Under the pieces are notes generated by a model. The model saw nothing but the letters and a program-made list of their open reading frames with translations, was not told the origin of the DNA and searched no databases. Source: Alphaproteobacteria bacterium (GTDB taxonomy: Bacteria; Pseudomonadota; Alphaproteobacteria; Rhodobacterales; Rhodobacteraceae). From it: 44,322 bases of DNA. Where the stretch lies: the NCBI GenBank assembly GCA_030431825.1, contig JAUIIJ010000035.1:1-44322 (forward strand), given 5' to 3'. The translations under genes and the position numbers were made by a program. Positions 16,954 through 24,687 of the stretch are shown one piece after another. Each line of letters opens with the position of its first letter. Positions within the stretch are counted from its first letter, which is position 1.

Positions 16954-17754
16954 CTAGTCGAATGTGATCTTTACCGACCCGAAGGGGCCAAAGTCGGCGT
17001 GGATGCGAGAGCCGGGCGGCGCTTCGAGCGGGCGGATGAACGATCCTGACAACACGATATCGCCCGCGTCGATGGTCTGTCCATGTTCCGCAAGACGTCG
17101 CGCGAGCCAGAGAACCGAGGTCACCGGATCGTTGAGAACACCGGCACCAAGCCCGGTTTCCTCGACCGTGTCGTCGCGGCTGACGATGGCCCCGACCCAA
17201 CGCAGGTCGTGATCCGCAATCGCGTGTTTCGAGCGGCCCAGCACAATTCCCGCATTCGCCGCGTTATCGGAAATGGTATCCGTTATGACCCTGGGCTGAC
17301 CGGTGCCGGGATCGGCACGCAAAACCCTTGTGTCGAGAATTTCGAGCGCGGGCGAGACGTGATCGGTGGCTGCGATAACCTCTTCGCGGGTACAGTTCGC
17401 GCCGCTGAGAGAAGAGCCCATGACAAAGGCGATTTCCGCTTCGATCCGCGGCTGGATGTATCGCCCGTTTGGCACCGTGTCGCCGGACTGAAAGAGCATG
17501 TCGTCCAGCAATACGCCACTGTCAGGAGTGGTGATGTTCAACGCCTGCTGCATGGCGCGGCTTGTCAGGCCGATCTTCCATCCGATCTTGCGGCGCCCCT
17601 CGGCATGTTTGGCGGCGATCAGGGCCGCCTGGACCGCATATGCGTCATCCAGCGTCATGCCGGGATAGCGAAGCGACAAAAGGCCGATCTGCTGCCCCGA
17701 CCGTTCGGCCTCGATCAGCGCACCGGCTGCATCGCGAATATCCTGCGGCGTCAT
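16954..17754 (-). CDS. hpaH: 2-oxo-hept-4-ene-1,7-dioate hydratase
   Basis: A 266-residue member of the FAH/MhpD hydratase superfamily that hydrates 2-oxohept-4-ene-1,7-dioate to the HpaI substrate. Signatures are GWKIGLTSRAMQQALNI near residues 58-74, DSGVLLDDMLF, and RIEAEIAFVMG with the metal-binding glutamates. SPALEILDTR and GAGVLNDPVTSVLWLARRLA are also family blocks. Length matches HpaH/HpcG. The ATG overlaps the decarboxylase stop by four bases (ATGA), placing it in one transcript with the upstream decarboxylase and downstream hpaI. Confidence 0.94.
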   Translation of the reverse strand: MTPQDIRDAAGALIEAERSGQQIGLLSLRYPGMTLDDAYAVQAALIAAKHAEGRRKIGWKIGLTSRAMQQALNITTPDSGVLLDDMLFQSGDTVPNGRYIQPRIEAEIAFVMGSSLSGANCTREEVIAATDHVSPALEILDTRVLRADPGTGQPRVITDTISDNAANAGIVLGRSKHAIADHDLRWVGAIVSRDDTVEETGLGAGVLNDPVTSVLWLARRLAEHGQTIDAGDIVLSGSFIRPLEAPPGSRIHADFGPFGSVKITFD

Positions 17755-19163
17755 GCGAGTGCTTCCGCGATCTCGGTGATGACGTCATATGCCATCATGA
17801 CATCGGCCTCCGTTGTCTCGAATTGACCGGCCTGGAAACGGATCACCAGATTGCCGTCAACCCGCGTTTGTGTCAGATAGATGCGCCCGTCATCATTGAT
17901 CGCGTTGACAAGGCGCAGGTTCAGGTCGTCAAGTTCGCTCGCGCCGCGCGGTGCATGGCGGAAGGTAAAGAGCGACCACATCCGTGTTGAAGTGATCTCG
18001 AATCCGGGCGTCGCGGCGAGTTTGTCGTGCAAGGCTTCCGACCATCGCACGTGATTGCGCAGGCGCTCGCGCAGCCCTTCCAGCCCGTAGGTCCGCAGCA
18101 GGAACCAGATCTTGAGGGCGCGAAAGCGACGGCCCAAGGGCACCGACCATTCGGAATAGTTGATGATGCCGTCATGCCCGTGGGTCTTGAGATATTCCGG
18201 CTGAATGGCCAGCGTCCTGACCAGGTCATCCGGGTTGCGCAGGAAGTGCGCCGAGCAATCGAATTGCACGCCGAGCCACTTGTGCGGGTTGAACACGATG
18301 CTGTCCGCGCGCTCGATGCCGGACCAGTAATGCCGAAACTCGGGGCAGATCATCGCGGAACCGGCCCATGCGGCATCCACATGGGTATAAAGACCATGCG
18401 CCTGCGCGATTTGCAGGCAGGCATCGACCGGGTCGGTCGCACCGGTTCCCGTCCCGCCGACACAGAGGATGACGCCGGCCGGCGTCAGCCCCGCCGCCTT
18501 GTCCGCGCGTATGGCCGCGTCCAGTGCCTCGGGATCCATGCCGCGCCAGTCTCCGCTGATCGGCACCCGGACGAGATTGTGCTGCCCGATGCCCGAAACC
18601 CAGATGGCACGGTCGACCGATGTATGAACCTCGGCCGAGCAATAGACCCTGAGTTGCGGATTTCCGGCCAGCCCCGAGATGTTGCCGGTCCAGTTCAGCG
18701 CGCGCTCGCGCATCGTCAGAACGGTGGCGAGCGTGGCGGAACTTGCGCTGTCCTGAATGACACCCTCGAAACCCGAAGGCAGCCCCAGCGACTGGCGCAG
18801 CCAGTCCATCATCCGGGTCTCCATCTCGGTTGCGGCCGGAGAGGTTTGCCAGAGCATGCATTGCGGGGCGATGGCACTGACAAGGAATTCCGCCAGCACC
18901 GACGGAGCGGCAGCATTGGCGTTGAAATAGGCGAAGAAACGGGGGTGTTGCCAATGTGTGATACCTGGCATCACGATGTTCTCAAAGTCGCGGAACACGG
19001 TTTCCATGTCTTCCGGTGCGTCGGGCGGGGCGACGGGCAGCGCATTCAGGATGTCGCCTGGCCTTGTCTGCGCCCGAACGGGGCGCTCGCCCACCGTCAG
19101 GTGATAGTCCTGCGCCCAGTCCGAGATCCTGCGACCCCAATCCCCGAATTCATCCCAGTTCAT
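17751..19163 (-). CDS. Group II pyridoxal-phosphate aromatic amino acid decarboxylase
   Basis: A 470-residue fold-type I PLP decarboxylase of the aromatic-L-amino-acid decarboxylase group. The PLP lysine is Lys295 in VFNPHKWLGVQFD. The FYFN-type entry motif appears as HPRFFAYFNAN (about residue 72), and HVDAAWAGSAMICPEFR holds the PLP-ring aspartate. The likely substrate is tyrosine, DOPA, tryptophan or phenylalanine. Its position, coupled by a four-base overlap to hpaH and 126 bases after hpaF, suggests it supplies tyramine or dopamine for conversion to (homo)protocatechuate; that is inference. The start ATG 19163 (MNWDEFGDWGRR) is conserved; earlier ATGs (to 19265) add unlike sequence. The ribosome-binding site is weak. 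Confidence 0.88.
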   Translation of the reverse strand: MNWDEFGDWGRRISDWAQDYHLTVGERPVRAQTRPGDILNALPVAPPDAPEDMETVFRDFENIVMPGITHWQHPRFFAYFNANAAAPSVLAEFLVSAIAPQCMLWQTSPAATEMETRMMDWLRQSLGLPSGFEGVIQDSASSATLATVLTMRERALNWTGNISGLAGNPQLRVYCSAEVHTSVDRAIWVSGIGQHNLVRVPISGDWRGMDPEALDAAIRADKAAGLTPAGVILCVGGTGTGATDPVDACLQIAQAHGLYTHVDAAWAGSAMICPEFRHYWSGIERADSIVFNPHKWLGVQFDCSAHFLRNPDDLVRTLAIQPEYLKTHGHDGIINYSEWSVPLGRRFRALKIWFLLRTYGLEGLRERLRNHVRWSEALHDKLAATPGFEITSTRMWSLFTFRHAPRGASELDDLNLRLVNAINDDGRIYLTQTRVDGNLVIRFQAGQFETTEADVMMAYDVITEIAEALA

Positions 19164-19289
19164 GATGCGCGCGCCTGATGACTGTCGATTGATTTTCGGC
19201 TGGTGGCGCATCGCCATGATTTCGGGGCGGAGTGAGTCGCATGAAATATCCTGTGAGGGTTGCATCTGCCGCTGCGCGCGGACGGTTTC

Positions 19290-19712
19290 CTATCGGGACT
19301 GCTCCGGGACGATTGCCTGCACCGGGTCGGTCGATGGAAGATGGTCGCGGATCGTGCCGCATTTGGGTGAAAGCGCAGGGTCGATTTCCCGCATTTCAAG
19401 CGACAACGCCACGGGATACCGTTCCAGAACCGGCTCCAGAAAACTCCTGGCTGCGTCAAAGATCAGTTTGCTCGCCGTCTTGCGCGTTTCCAGATCACGC
19501 CCGCCGCGCAGGCGCACCGATATGTCGATATATCCGTGATGCGCGGCACCATCCGCGATCGAAACGTGATCGGCGCGAAAGGCTCGCACCCGCACGCCAG
19601 CCATGGGCAGGACGCCGGTGTCGATTGCCGCGCGGCGCAGCGCGTCGCAAAACGCAGCCATGTCCATGCGGTCTTCCATGTTTGCCGAATAGTCGATCAT
19701 CAGATGTGGCAT
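19290..19712 (-). CDS. hpaF: 5-carboxymethyl-2-hydroxymuconate delta-isomerase
   Basis: A 140-residue enzyme of the tautomerase superfamily. After removal of Met it begins PHLMIDYSANMED, and the N-terminal Pro1 is the catalytic base of this family. It isomerises 5-carboxymethyl-2-hydroxymuconate after ring cleavage and dehydrogenation of homoprotocatechuate. The segment HHGYIDISVRLRGGRDLETR is typical. The start at 19712 is fixed by the need for proline next to Met and has an AAGAGA ribosome-binding site; ATG 19742 would bury it. It is the first gene of the minus-strand hpa unit, divergent from hpaR. The dioxygenase (hpaD), hpaE and hpaG are not in the window. Confidence 0.92.
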   Translation of the reverse strand: MPHLMIDYSANMEDRMDMAAFCDALRRAAIDTGVLPMAGVRVRAFRADHVSIADGAAHHGYIDISVRLRGGRDLETRKTASKLIFDAARSFLEPVLERYPVALSLEMREIDPALSPKCGTIRDHLPSTDPVQAIVPEQSR

Positions 19713-19739
19713 GAACGTCTCTTTGCATCCGGACTCTTG

Positions 19740-19766
19740 CAATTTATTAACATATTAAGTAAATTG
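19740..19766. promoter_or_regulatory. Candidate HpaR operator in the hpaF-hpaR divergent promoter
   Basis: A 27-base imperfect palindrome with perfect 7-base outer arms, CAATTTA and TAAATTG, and an inner TTAA-CATA-TTAA repeat. Overall 9 of 13 pairs are symmetric. It lies 27 bases upstream of hpaF and 72 bases upstream of hpaR in an unusually AT-rich stretch. The size suits a MarR dimer, and the adjacent regulator is MarR-type. Binding is inferred. Confidence 0.6.
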
Positions 19767-19838
19767 ATTGCTGTGTCAAGAGACAGCCTCACGTAGTCTT
19801 GGATTGCGCTTGGCTTCATTGAAAGGCAAAACACGCAG

Positions 19839-20288
19839 ATGACATCGCATCACCCCAAGACCTCGCGTTCCCTTCCCATAGCTCTGTTGCGTGCCCGAGA
19901 GCGGGTCATGGGCCCCATCCGTGACATGCTGTCGGGTGTGGGGCTGACCGAGCAGCAATGGCGCGTATTGCGCGTACTGGACGAAGACGGGCCCATGGAG
20001 CCGACCCGAATTGCGGAACTGGCTTGTCTGTTGCTCCCCAGTCTGACCCGTATTCTGCAAAAGCTCGCTGACAAGGGGCTGATCACGCGGCGACCGGACA
20101 ATGATGACAAGCGCAAGCAGGTCATTCAGATATCGGAAGCGGGCGAGGCGCTGATCGAGGCGCATCTTCCGGCGAGCCTTGCGGTTCTGGAACAGACGAA
20201 GGCGCAAATCGGTGCCGAGCGATACGAGGCATTGCTGGATCTGCTGAATGCGGTCGAGGCTGCGGATGCCAAGGGCGACCCCGATTGA
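19839..20288 (+). CDS. hpaR: MarR-family regulator of homoprotocatechuate degradation
   Basis: A 149-residue winged-helix MarR protein. The N-terminus SLPIALLRARERVMGPIRDM and the helix-turn-helix LTEQQWRVLRVLDEDGPMEP, followed by LLLPSLTRILQKLADKGLIT, are characteristic of HpaR/HpcR. HpaR proteins repress the hpa meta-cleavage operon and are released by pathway intermediates. It is divergent from hpaF, and a 27-base imperfect palindrome lies between them at 19740-19766. Length is normal. Its stop is 32 bases from the convergent outer-membrane protein gene. Confidence 0.93.
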   Translation: MTSHHPKTSRSLPIALLRARERVMGPIRDMLSGVGLTEQQWRVLRVLDEDGPMEPTRIAELACLLLPSLTRILQKLADKGLITRRPDNDDKRKQVIQISEAGEALIEAHLPASLAVLEQTKAQIGAERYEALLDLLNAVEAADAKGDPD

Positions 20289-20319
20289 CGCGTATTCAGG
20301 TAATTTTCAGATCCCGAGG

Positions 20320-21735
20320 TCAAAAATCGAAATTGCGCCCGATCCCGAAGAAGACTGCGGTGGCATCCGCTTCGCCGATGGATTCATCCTGAAGTGAGCG
20401 AAATGCGACCCCGGTATTGAAGCTCCAGTATTCGTTCAGTTCGCGGTTGTAGGCGAGGACCAATGCGCCGCGCTCGGACGATTCCTCGTCCGCAGACGCC
20501 TCGGTGTAGGAAAGCGAGAGATCCAGTGACAGGCTCGAAACCTGGTTGATCTCGTGGCTGTATCCGGCAACCAGGAGATTGGTCAGACGGTCTTCATCGC
20601 TGCTGTCGGTATAGACGGTGCGGTCAAAAAACAGCCTGAAGCTGCTGGACGGCATGTTGTAAATCCAGTTGAAGCCACCAATGATTTCCGGATCGGCGCC
20701 TTCGAGTTGGGTCACGCCCAGATTGCCCGAAAAGCTGCCTCGGGGCAATTCCAGAGCACGCGTAACAAGAAATGTCCCGCGCTGGCCGTCCTGGTTCTGA
20801 TACACATCAAAACCAACATTGAATGTCCCGTTGGGCAACTCTGTATCATAGTCGATGCCACCGCTCGGGCCTTCGGACCGTTCGGTCGAACGCACGCCGG
20901 TCAGCGGATCGGTGAGCGTGCTGTCGACGGTAGAGTACCCGGCGCTGAAGGTCAGGGTCGCGATGTTCGACAATTCCCGGATGAAACCGGCCTGAACGGT
21001 ACGGGTTTCGCGATCCGTATCTGTCGCGTCGGCGCTGGAATACTTCAGATATGACATATCCAGGGTCGCGGTTGTCACCGGATTGAAGCGGAACAGCGCC
21101 GTAAGACCAAGACTGGTGTTGTCGTAATCGGCCAGTTCATCATCGGTTGCGTCAATATAGTTGGTACCGCTGGTGCGGGCCCTCAGACGCAGGCCGAAGG
21201 GATCGCTCAGCCCGGTTTCCAGCCTTGCGCCAATATTGTAAGCGCGCCGCTCGCCCGAGCCGCGTATATCGGAAAAATCCTCGGGTGGTGTGACGACACC
21301 GTCGGAATCCAGAAAGGTCCAGAGCGGTTGGACCAGTGAAATGTCGGTTTGCTGATAATCCGCATCCAGCGCGAAGAGGGCGTTTGCACCCTCGCGGTTG
21401 TAGCGCAGGGCGATCAGCGGATCGACGAAACCGGTCCTCATGGTGTTGCCGTCAGCGATATTGCCAAAGCGAAGCCCGGCACCGATCGCGAGAGACAGCT
21501 GCTGGATGTCGGTTTCGCTTTGCAGGCCATAGCTCAGCCGCGTGGTTGCCAGCGATGTACGCCCTTCGCTCGGGTTCTCAAGACCGAGGTTGTCGCCACC
21601 GACAAAATTCTGCTCGATCCGCAAGCGTTGACGAAAGCTGTCGTATTCTTCCTCGTCCTGCGACACGGCCGGCGTCACAGCCAATGCAGCGAGGCCGCCC
21701 ATTGCGGCGCTTCGGATCAGACGCTTGTTCACCAC
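20320..21735 (-). CDS. Predicted outer-membrane beta-barrel protein (exopolysaccharide-associated)
   Basis: A 471-residue protein with a signal peptide (MVNKRLIRSAAMGGLAALAV, cleavage near AVSQ). The remainder is a long series of short alternating amphipathic strands rich in Asp, Ser, Thr and aromatic residues. It ends FFGIGRNFDF, whose C-terminal Phe is a typical beta-signal for BAM-assisted insertion. No enzyme motif is seen. It starts 20 bases after the polysaccharide-export gene, so the two are probably one transcript. This suggests it forms an outer-membrane pore or accessory for polysaccharide secretion. The specific family is not certain. Confidence 0.7.
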   Translation of the reverse strand: MVNKRLIRSAAMGGLAALAVTPAVSQDEEEYDSFRQRLRIEQNFVGGDNLGLENPSEGRTSLATTRLSYGLQSETDIQQLSLAIGAGLRFGNIADGNTMRTGFVDPLIALRYNREGANALFALDADYQQTDISLVQPLWTFLDSDGVVTPPEDFSDIRGSGERRAYNIGARLETGLSDPFGLRLRARTSGTNYIDATDDELADYDNTSLGLTALFRFNPVTTATLDMSYLKYSSADATDTDRETRTVQAGFIRELSNIATLTFSAGYSTVDSTLTDPLTGVRSTERSEGPSGGIDYDTELPNGTFNVGFDVYQNQDGQRGTFLVTRALELPRGSFSGNLGVTQLEGADPEIIGGFNWIYNMPSSSFRLFFDRTVYTDSSDEDRLTNLLVAGYSHEINQVSSLSLDLSLSYTEASADEESSERGALVLAYNRELNEYWSFNTGVAFRSLQDESIGEADATAVFFGIGRNFDF

Positions 21736-21755
21736 GGCTCCCTCTGGCGGGTCTC

Positions 21756-22355
21756 TTATTCAAACAACCGGCGTTGCGGTACGATGATGATGTCGCCTTC
21801 TCTCAGCACCGGGGTGTTCACGCTGGATTTGCCGTCCATGATCGCTTTTACATTGAATGTATAGACCTGCATCCGTCCACCGGCGCCGGGGCGGCGCAGC
21901 TGCAGGCGCTTGGTTGCGCCAAACCGTGTGACACCGCCGCCTTGCGCAAGTGCCTGCAGGAAGGTGGTGCCGCGCTCCACTTCGATTGTCCCCGGCGTCG
22001 TCACCTCGCCAAGCATGTAGATCGTCAGCGTATCGTCCTCGGGTTCGTCGGTCGCGACGCTTGACAGCGATACATATACGGTCGGGTCGGAGGCGAAATT
22101 CGGGCGCAGCCGCGCAACGAGGTCGTTGCGCACCTCATCAACACTGCGCCCCCTGACCGGCACCGTTCCGACCAGCGGAACCGAGGCACGACCGTCGGGC
22201 AGGACAATGCTCTCGCCGTTCAGGCTCGAGTCTTCCAGCACCTCGATGCGCAGGACGTCGCCGGATTTGATCTTGTATGAGCTCTGCGCCAACGCCTGAG
22301 ACGCGAAAAGTGGCATAACCACCAAAGATACGATAAGTGCGATGAACCGTTGCAT
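21756..22355 (-). CDS. Polysaccharide export protein (Wza/BexD-type, short)
   Basis: A 199-residue protein. A signal peptide (MQRFIALIVSLVVMPLFASQ, cleavage after ALAQ) is followed by a Poly_export domain, YKIKSGDVLRIEVLEDSSLN (about 27-110). An SLBB-type domain with YMLGEVTTPGTIEVERGTT and a closing EGDIIIVPQRRLFE come next. This family forms the periplasmic part of outer-membrane polysaccharide channels. Unlike Wza it has no lipobox cysteine and no C-terminal membrane helix, so it needs another outer-membrane partner. The beta-barrel protein encoded immediately downstream is a natural candidate. Start 22355 was chosen because it begins the signal sequence; ATG 22439 is too far upstream. Confidence 0.85.
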   Translation of the reverse strand: MQRFIALIVSLVVMPLFASQALAQSSYKIKSGDVLRIEVLEDSSLNGESIVLPDGRASVPLVGTVPVRGRSVDEVRNDLVARLRPNFASDPTVYVSLSSVATDEPEDDTLTIYMLGEVTTPGTIEVERGTTFLQALAQGGGVTRFGATKRLQLRRPGAGGRMQVYTFNVKAIMDGKSSVNTPVLREGDIIIVPQRRLFE

Positions 22356-22579
22356 GTCAGGCTTTCTCTGAAAGGTGCGTCTGCTTCGCCCATAAGGGAT
22401 TTTTCGACGCATTCTCGGTGGATCGAGAGCCTTTTTCAAGTCTGTGCGACGTTCTCACCAACTCAAGTATCGGTCGTGCCGATCCTGCAACAGGTGAATG
22501 CAGCTCCGGCACGGTGTCGGAATTATCAAAACCGGTTTCGCAACCAGTTGATCGGCCTCACGGTTTACGACCTCTCATC

Positions 22580-23680
22580 CTAGCGGACGACAAATTCGGC
22601 GTGCAAAGCGCCGGCCGCCTTCAGGCTTTTGAGGATGTCGATCATGTCGCGCGGCGATACGCCAAGCGCGTTCAGACCGGCAACGACCTCGGACAGCGAA
22701 GTTCCCGCAGGCACCTCGGCAAGGGCAACGCCATCGCCGTCCTCGATGGCCGCGTTCGTACGCGGAACCACGACGGTTGCGCCGTCGGCAAAGGGGTTGG
22801 GCTGCACGACGGCAGGGGTCTCTTCGATGCGCAGGGTCAGGTTGCCTTGCGAAACCGCGACGCGGGACAGGCGTACGTCGCTGCCCATGACGATGGTGCC
22901 AGACCGCTGATCGACAACAACACGCGCCTTGAGCTGTGGTTCCACGAGTATGTTCTCGATCCGTCCGATGGCGTGGGCCGTCGATGACATTCGGGTGGCC
23001 GCGATATCCAGTTCGACAGTACCGGAATCCCGCATCACCGCCACCGCGCGTCGAAATTCGCGGTTGATCGCGTTTTCGATGCGGCCTGCGGTGGTGAAAT
23101 CGGGTTCTCTCAGGGCCAGCCGCATGTTGGCAAGCGAGGACAGGTCGAAATCGATCTCACGCTCGACCCGCGCGCCCGCCGGAATGACACCGGCCGTCGG
23201 CACGCCCTGCGTGACCGACGCGGCCTCGCCTTCGGCCACGGCACCGCCCGCGAGAATGGTGCCCTGCGCGACCGCGTAGATCTGACCATCCGCCGCGTTG
23301 AGCGGGGTCATGATCAGCGTGCCGCCCAAGAGGCTGTCAGAGTCGCCGATGGCGGATACCATCACGTCGATCTGCCCTCCGACCCGGGCAAATGGCGGCA
23401 GGCTGGCGGTCACGATGACGGCGGCGACGTTCTTGGGGCGGAGTTGTTCGCCGGTCACGTTGACGCCAAGACGCTCCAGTATGTTGGCCATGATCTCTTC
23501 GGTAAAGGGAGAGTTGCGCAGGCCGTCGCCGGTTCCGTTCAAACCGACGACGAGGCCATACCCGACGAGATCGTTGCCGCGCACCCCGTCAAATTCGACC
23601 AGATCCTTGAGCCGGATGGCATTGGCATGCGCCGTCAACGGCAGCAGCAGGCACAGAATGAGGATACGAAGCATCATCAT
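22580..23680 (-). CDS. flgI: Flagellar P-ring protein FlgI
   Basis: A 366-residue periplasmic protein that forms the P ring around the flagellar rod in the peptidoglycan layer. A signal peptide (MMMLRILILCLLLPLTAHAN) precedes RLKDLVEFDGVRGNDLVGYG and LVVGLNGTGD, the standard FlgI start. The C-terminus NALGVSPRDMIDILKSLKAA, then GALHAEFVV, is also diagnostic. Length is normal. Its ATG overlaps the flgL stop by four bases (ATGA). It is the last gene of the flgE-flgK-flgL-flgI run. A 224-base gap follows before the polysaccharide-export gene. Confidence 0.96.
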   Translation of the reverse strand: MMMLRILILCLLLPLTAHANAIRLKDLVEFDGVRGNDLVGYGLVVGLNGTGDGLRNSPFTEEIMANILERLGVNVTGEQLRPKNVAAVIVTASLPPFARVGGQIDVMVSAIGDSDSLLGGTLIMTPLNAADGQIYAVAQGTILAGGAVAEGEAASVTQGVPTAGVIPAGARVEREIDFDLSSLANMRLALREPDFTTAGRIENAINREFRRAVAVMRDSGTVELDIAATRMSSTAHAIGRIENILVEPQLKARVVVDQRSGTIVMGSDVRLSRVAVSQGNLTLRIEETPAVVQPNPFADGATVVVPRTNAAIEDGDGVALAEVPAGTSLSEVVAGLNALGVSPRDMIDILKSLKAAGALHAEFVVR

Positions 23681-24684
23681 GACAGGAAGTTCAGCAGCGA
23701 CAGGTTGGCCGAGCGAACGGTCACCGTATAAAGGCTCTCGAGTTGGAACTGCGCTTCTTCCAGGCGGGTCGCGGTGTCGAACGGGTCCGCCTCGAGCAAG
23801 GCCGCCCGGCTGAATTCTAGGCTGGTACGGGCGGCGACATTGCGCGTCGAGATTTCGTCGATACGCGACTCGGCAAACCCGAGATCGGCGCGAATGCCGG
23901 TGAGCGCGTCCTGGCCGGTCAGCATGCCGGCCCCGGCCGAGCGAAACAGATCGTCCTGTACGGCGCGATCCAGCCCCAGTCCCGGATCGGCCGCCAGCGC
24001 CGCAACCGCCATGTCACGCAATGTTTCGCGGATGGCCGGATCGCGAGCTGTGAGACTTAGCGACACCTCTTCGCCCGCACCGATCTGGAACGGGGCCAGA
24101 ACGTCCTGCGCGCCCTGGTACATGACGGTTTCGTAGCCTGTTGGATCCGCAAACCAGTTATCGACCGCCGCTTCTATATCCGCGGAGCTGGTCAGCCCCG
24201 TCACCAGGGCTCTCAATTCCGACATGAGCGTGTCCGCCGAGCCAAGCGGAGGCCGATCGGTTGTCGTCCCGCCGAACAGGCTGCGACCGCCGACCGATGC
24301 GTTGAGAGCCGAAATTGCCGATGCCAGATCGTCCTCGGCCCTCCCGGATATGTGGCTCCGCAATTCCCCGCTGCTGGTCTCATCGAAAGTGATCAGCGAA
24401 TCGCTGAGTGATGCGGTAAGATCCTGAAGCCGTTCGAGGCTGGTCTGGGCCGCACCCGCGAACATCGCGGCCTCGTTCGCGGATATGTTATAGCCATCGA
24501 GCCGTGCAAGGTTGCGATCGATATCGGTGAGATAGGAGTAGTCGCTGCCCAGGCGGCGGGATACGTCAGCGACCTGGCCCGAACTCAATTCCTGGGTCAG
24601 CGTCGATATTTCCCTGCTGAGTTGGGCGCTGCGCTGGCGCAACAGGATCGAGTTCGCCAGATCGCCGATAGATGTCATGTTCAT
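23677..24684 (-). CDS. flgL: Flagellar hook-filament junction protein FlgL
   Basis: A 335-residue flagellin-like adaptor, the second hook-associated protein joining hook and filament. The N-terminal helix MTSIGDLANSILLRQRSAQL, with STLTQELSSGQV, and the C-terminal ARTSLEFSRAALLEADPFDT with SLLNFLS form the D0/D1 coiled-coil pair typical of FlgL. The middle contains the GGRSLFGGTTTDRPP segment seen in flagellin-type proteins. It starts three bases after the flgK stop and overlaps flgI, so the three are tightly co-translated. Secreted by the flagellar type III system with no cleaved signal. Confidence 0.93.
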   Translation of the reverse strand: MNMTSIGDLANSILLRQRSAQLSREISTLTQELSSGQVADVSRRLGSDYSYLTDIDRNLARLDGYNISANEAAMFAGAAQTSLERLQDLTASLSDSLITFDETSSGELRSHISGRAEDDLASAISALNASVGGRSLFGGTTTDRPPLGSADTLMSELRALVTGLTSSADIEAAVDNWFADPTGYETVMYQGAQDVLAPFQIGAGEEVSLSLTARDPAIRETLRDMAVAALAADPGLGLDRAVQDDLFRSAGAGMLTGQDALTGIRADLGFAESRIDEISTRNVAARTSLEFSRAALLEADPFDTATRLEEAQFQLESLYTVTVRSANLSLLNFLS

Positions 24685-24687
24685 GTG

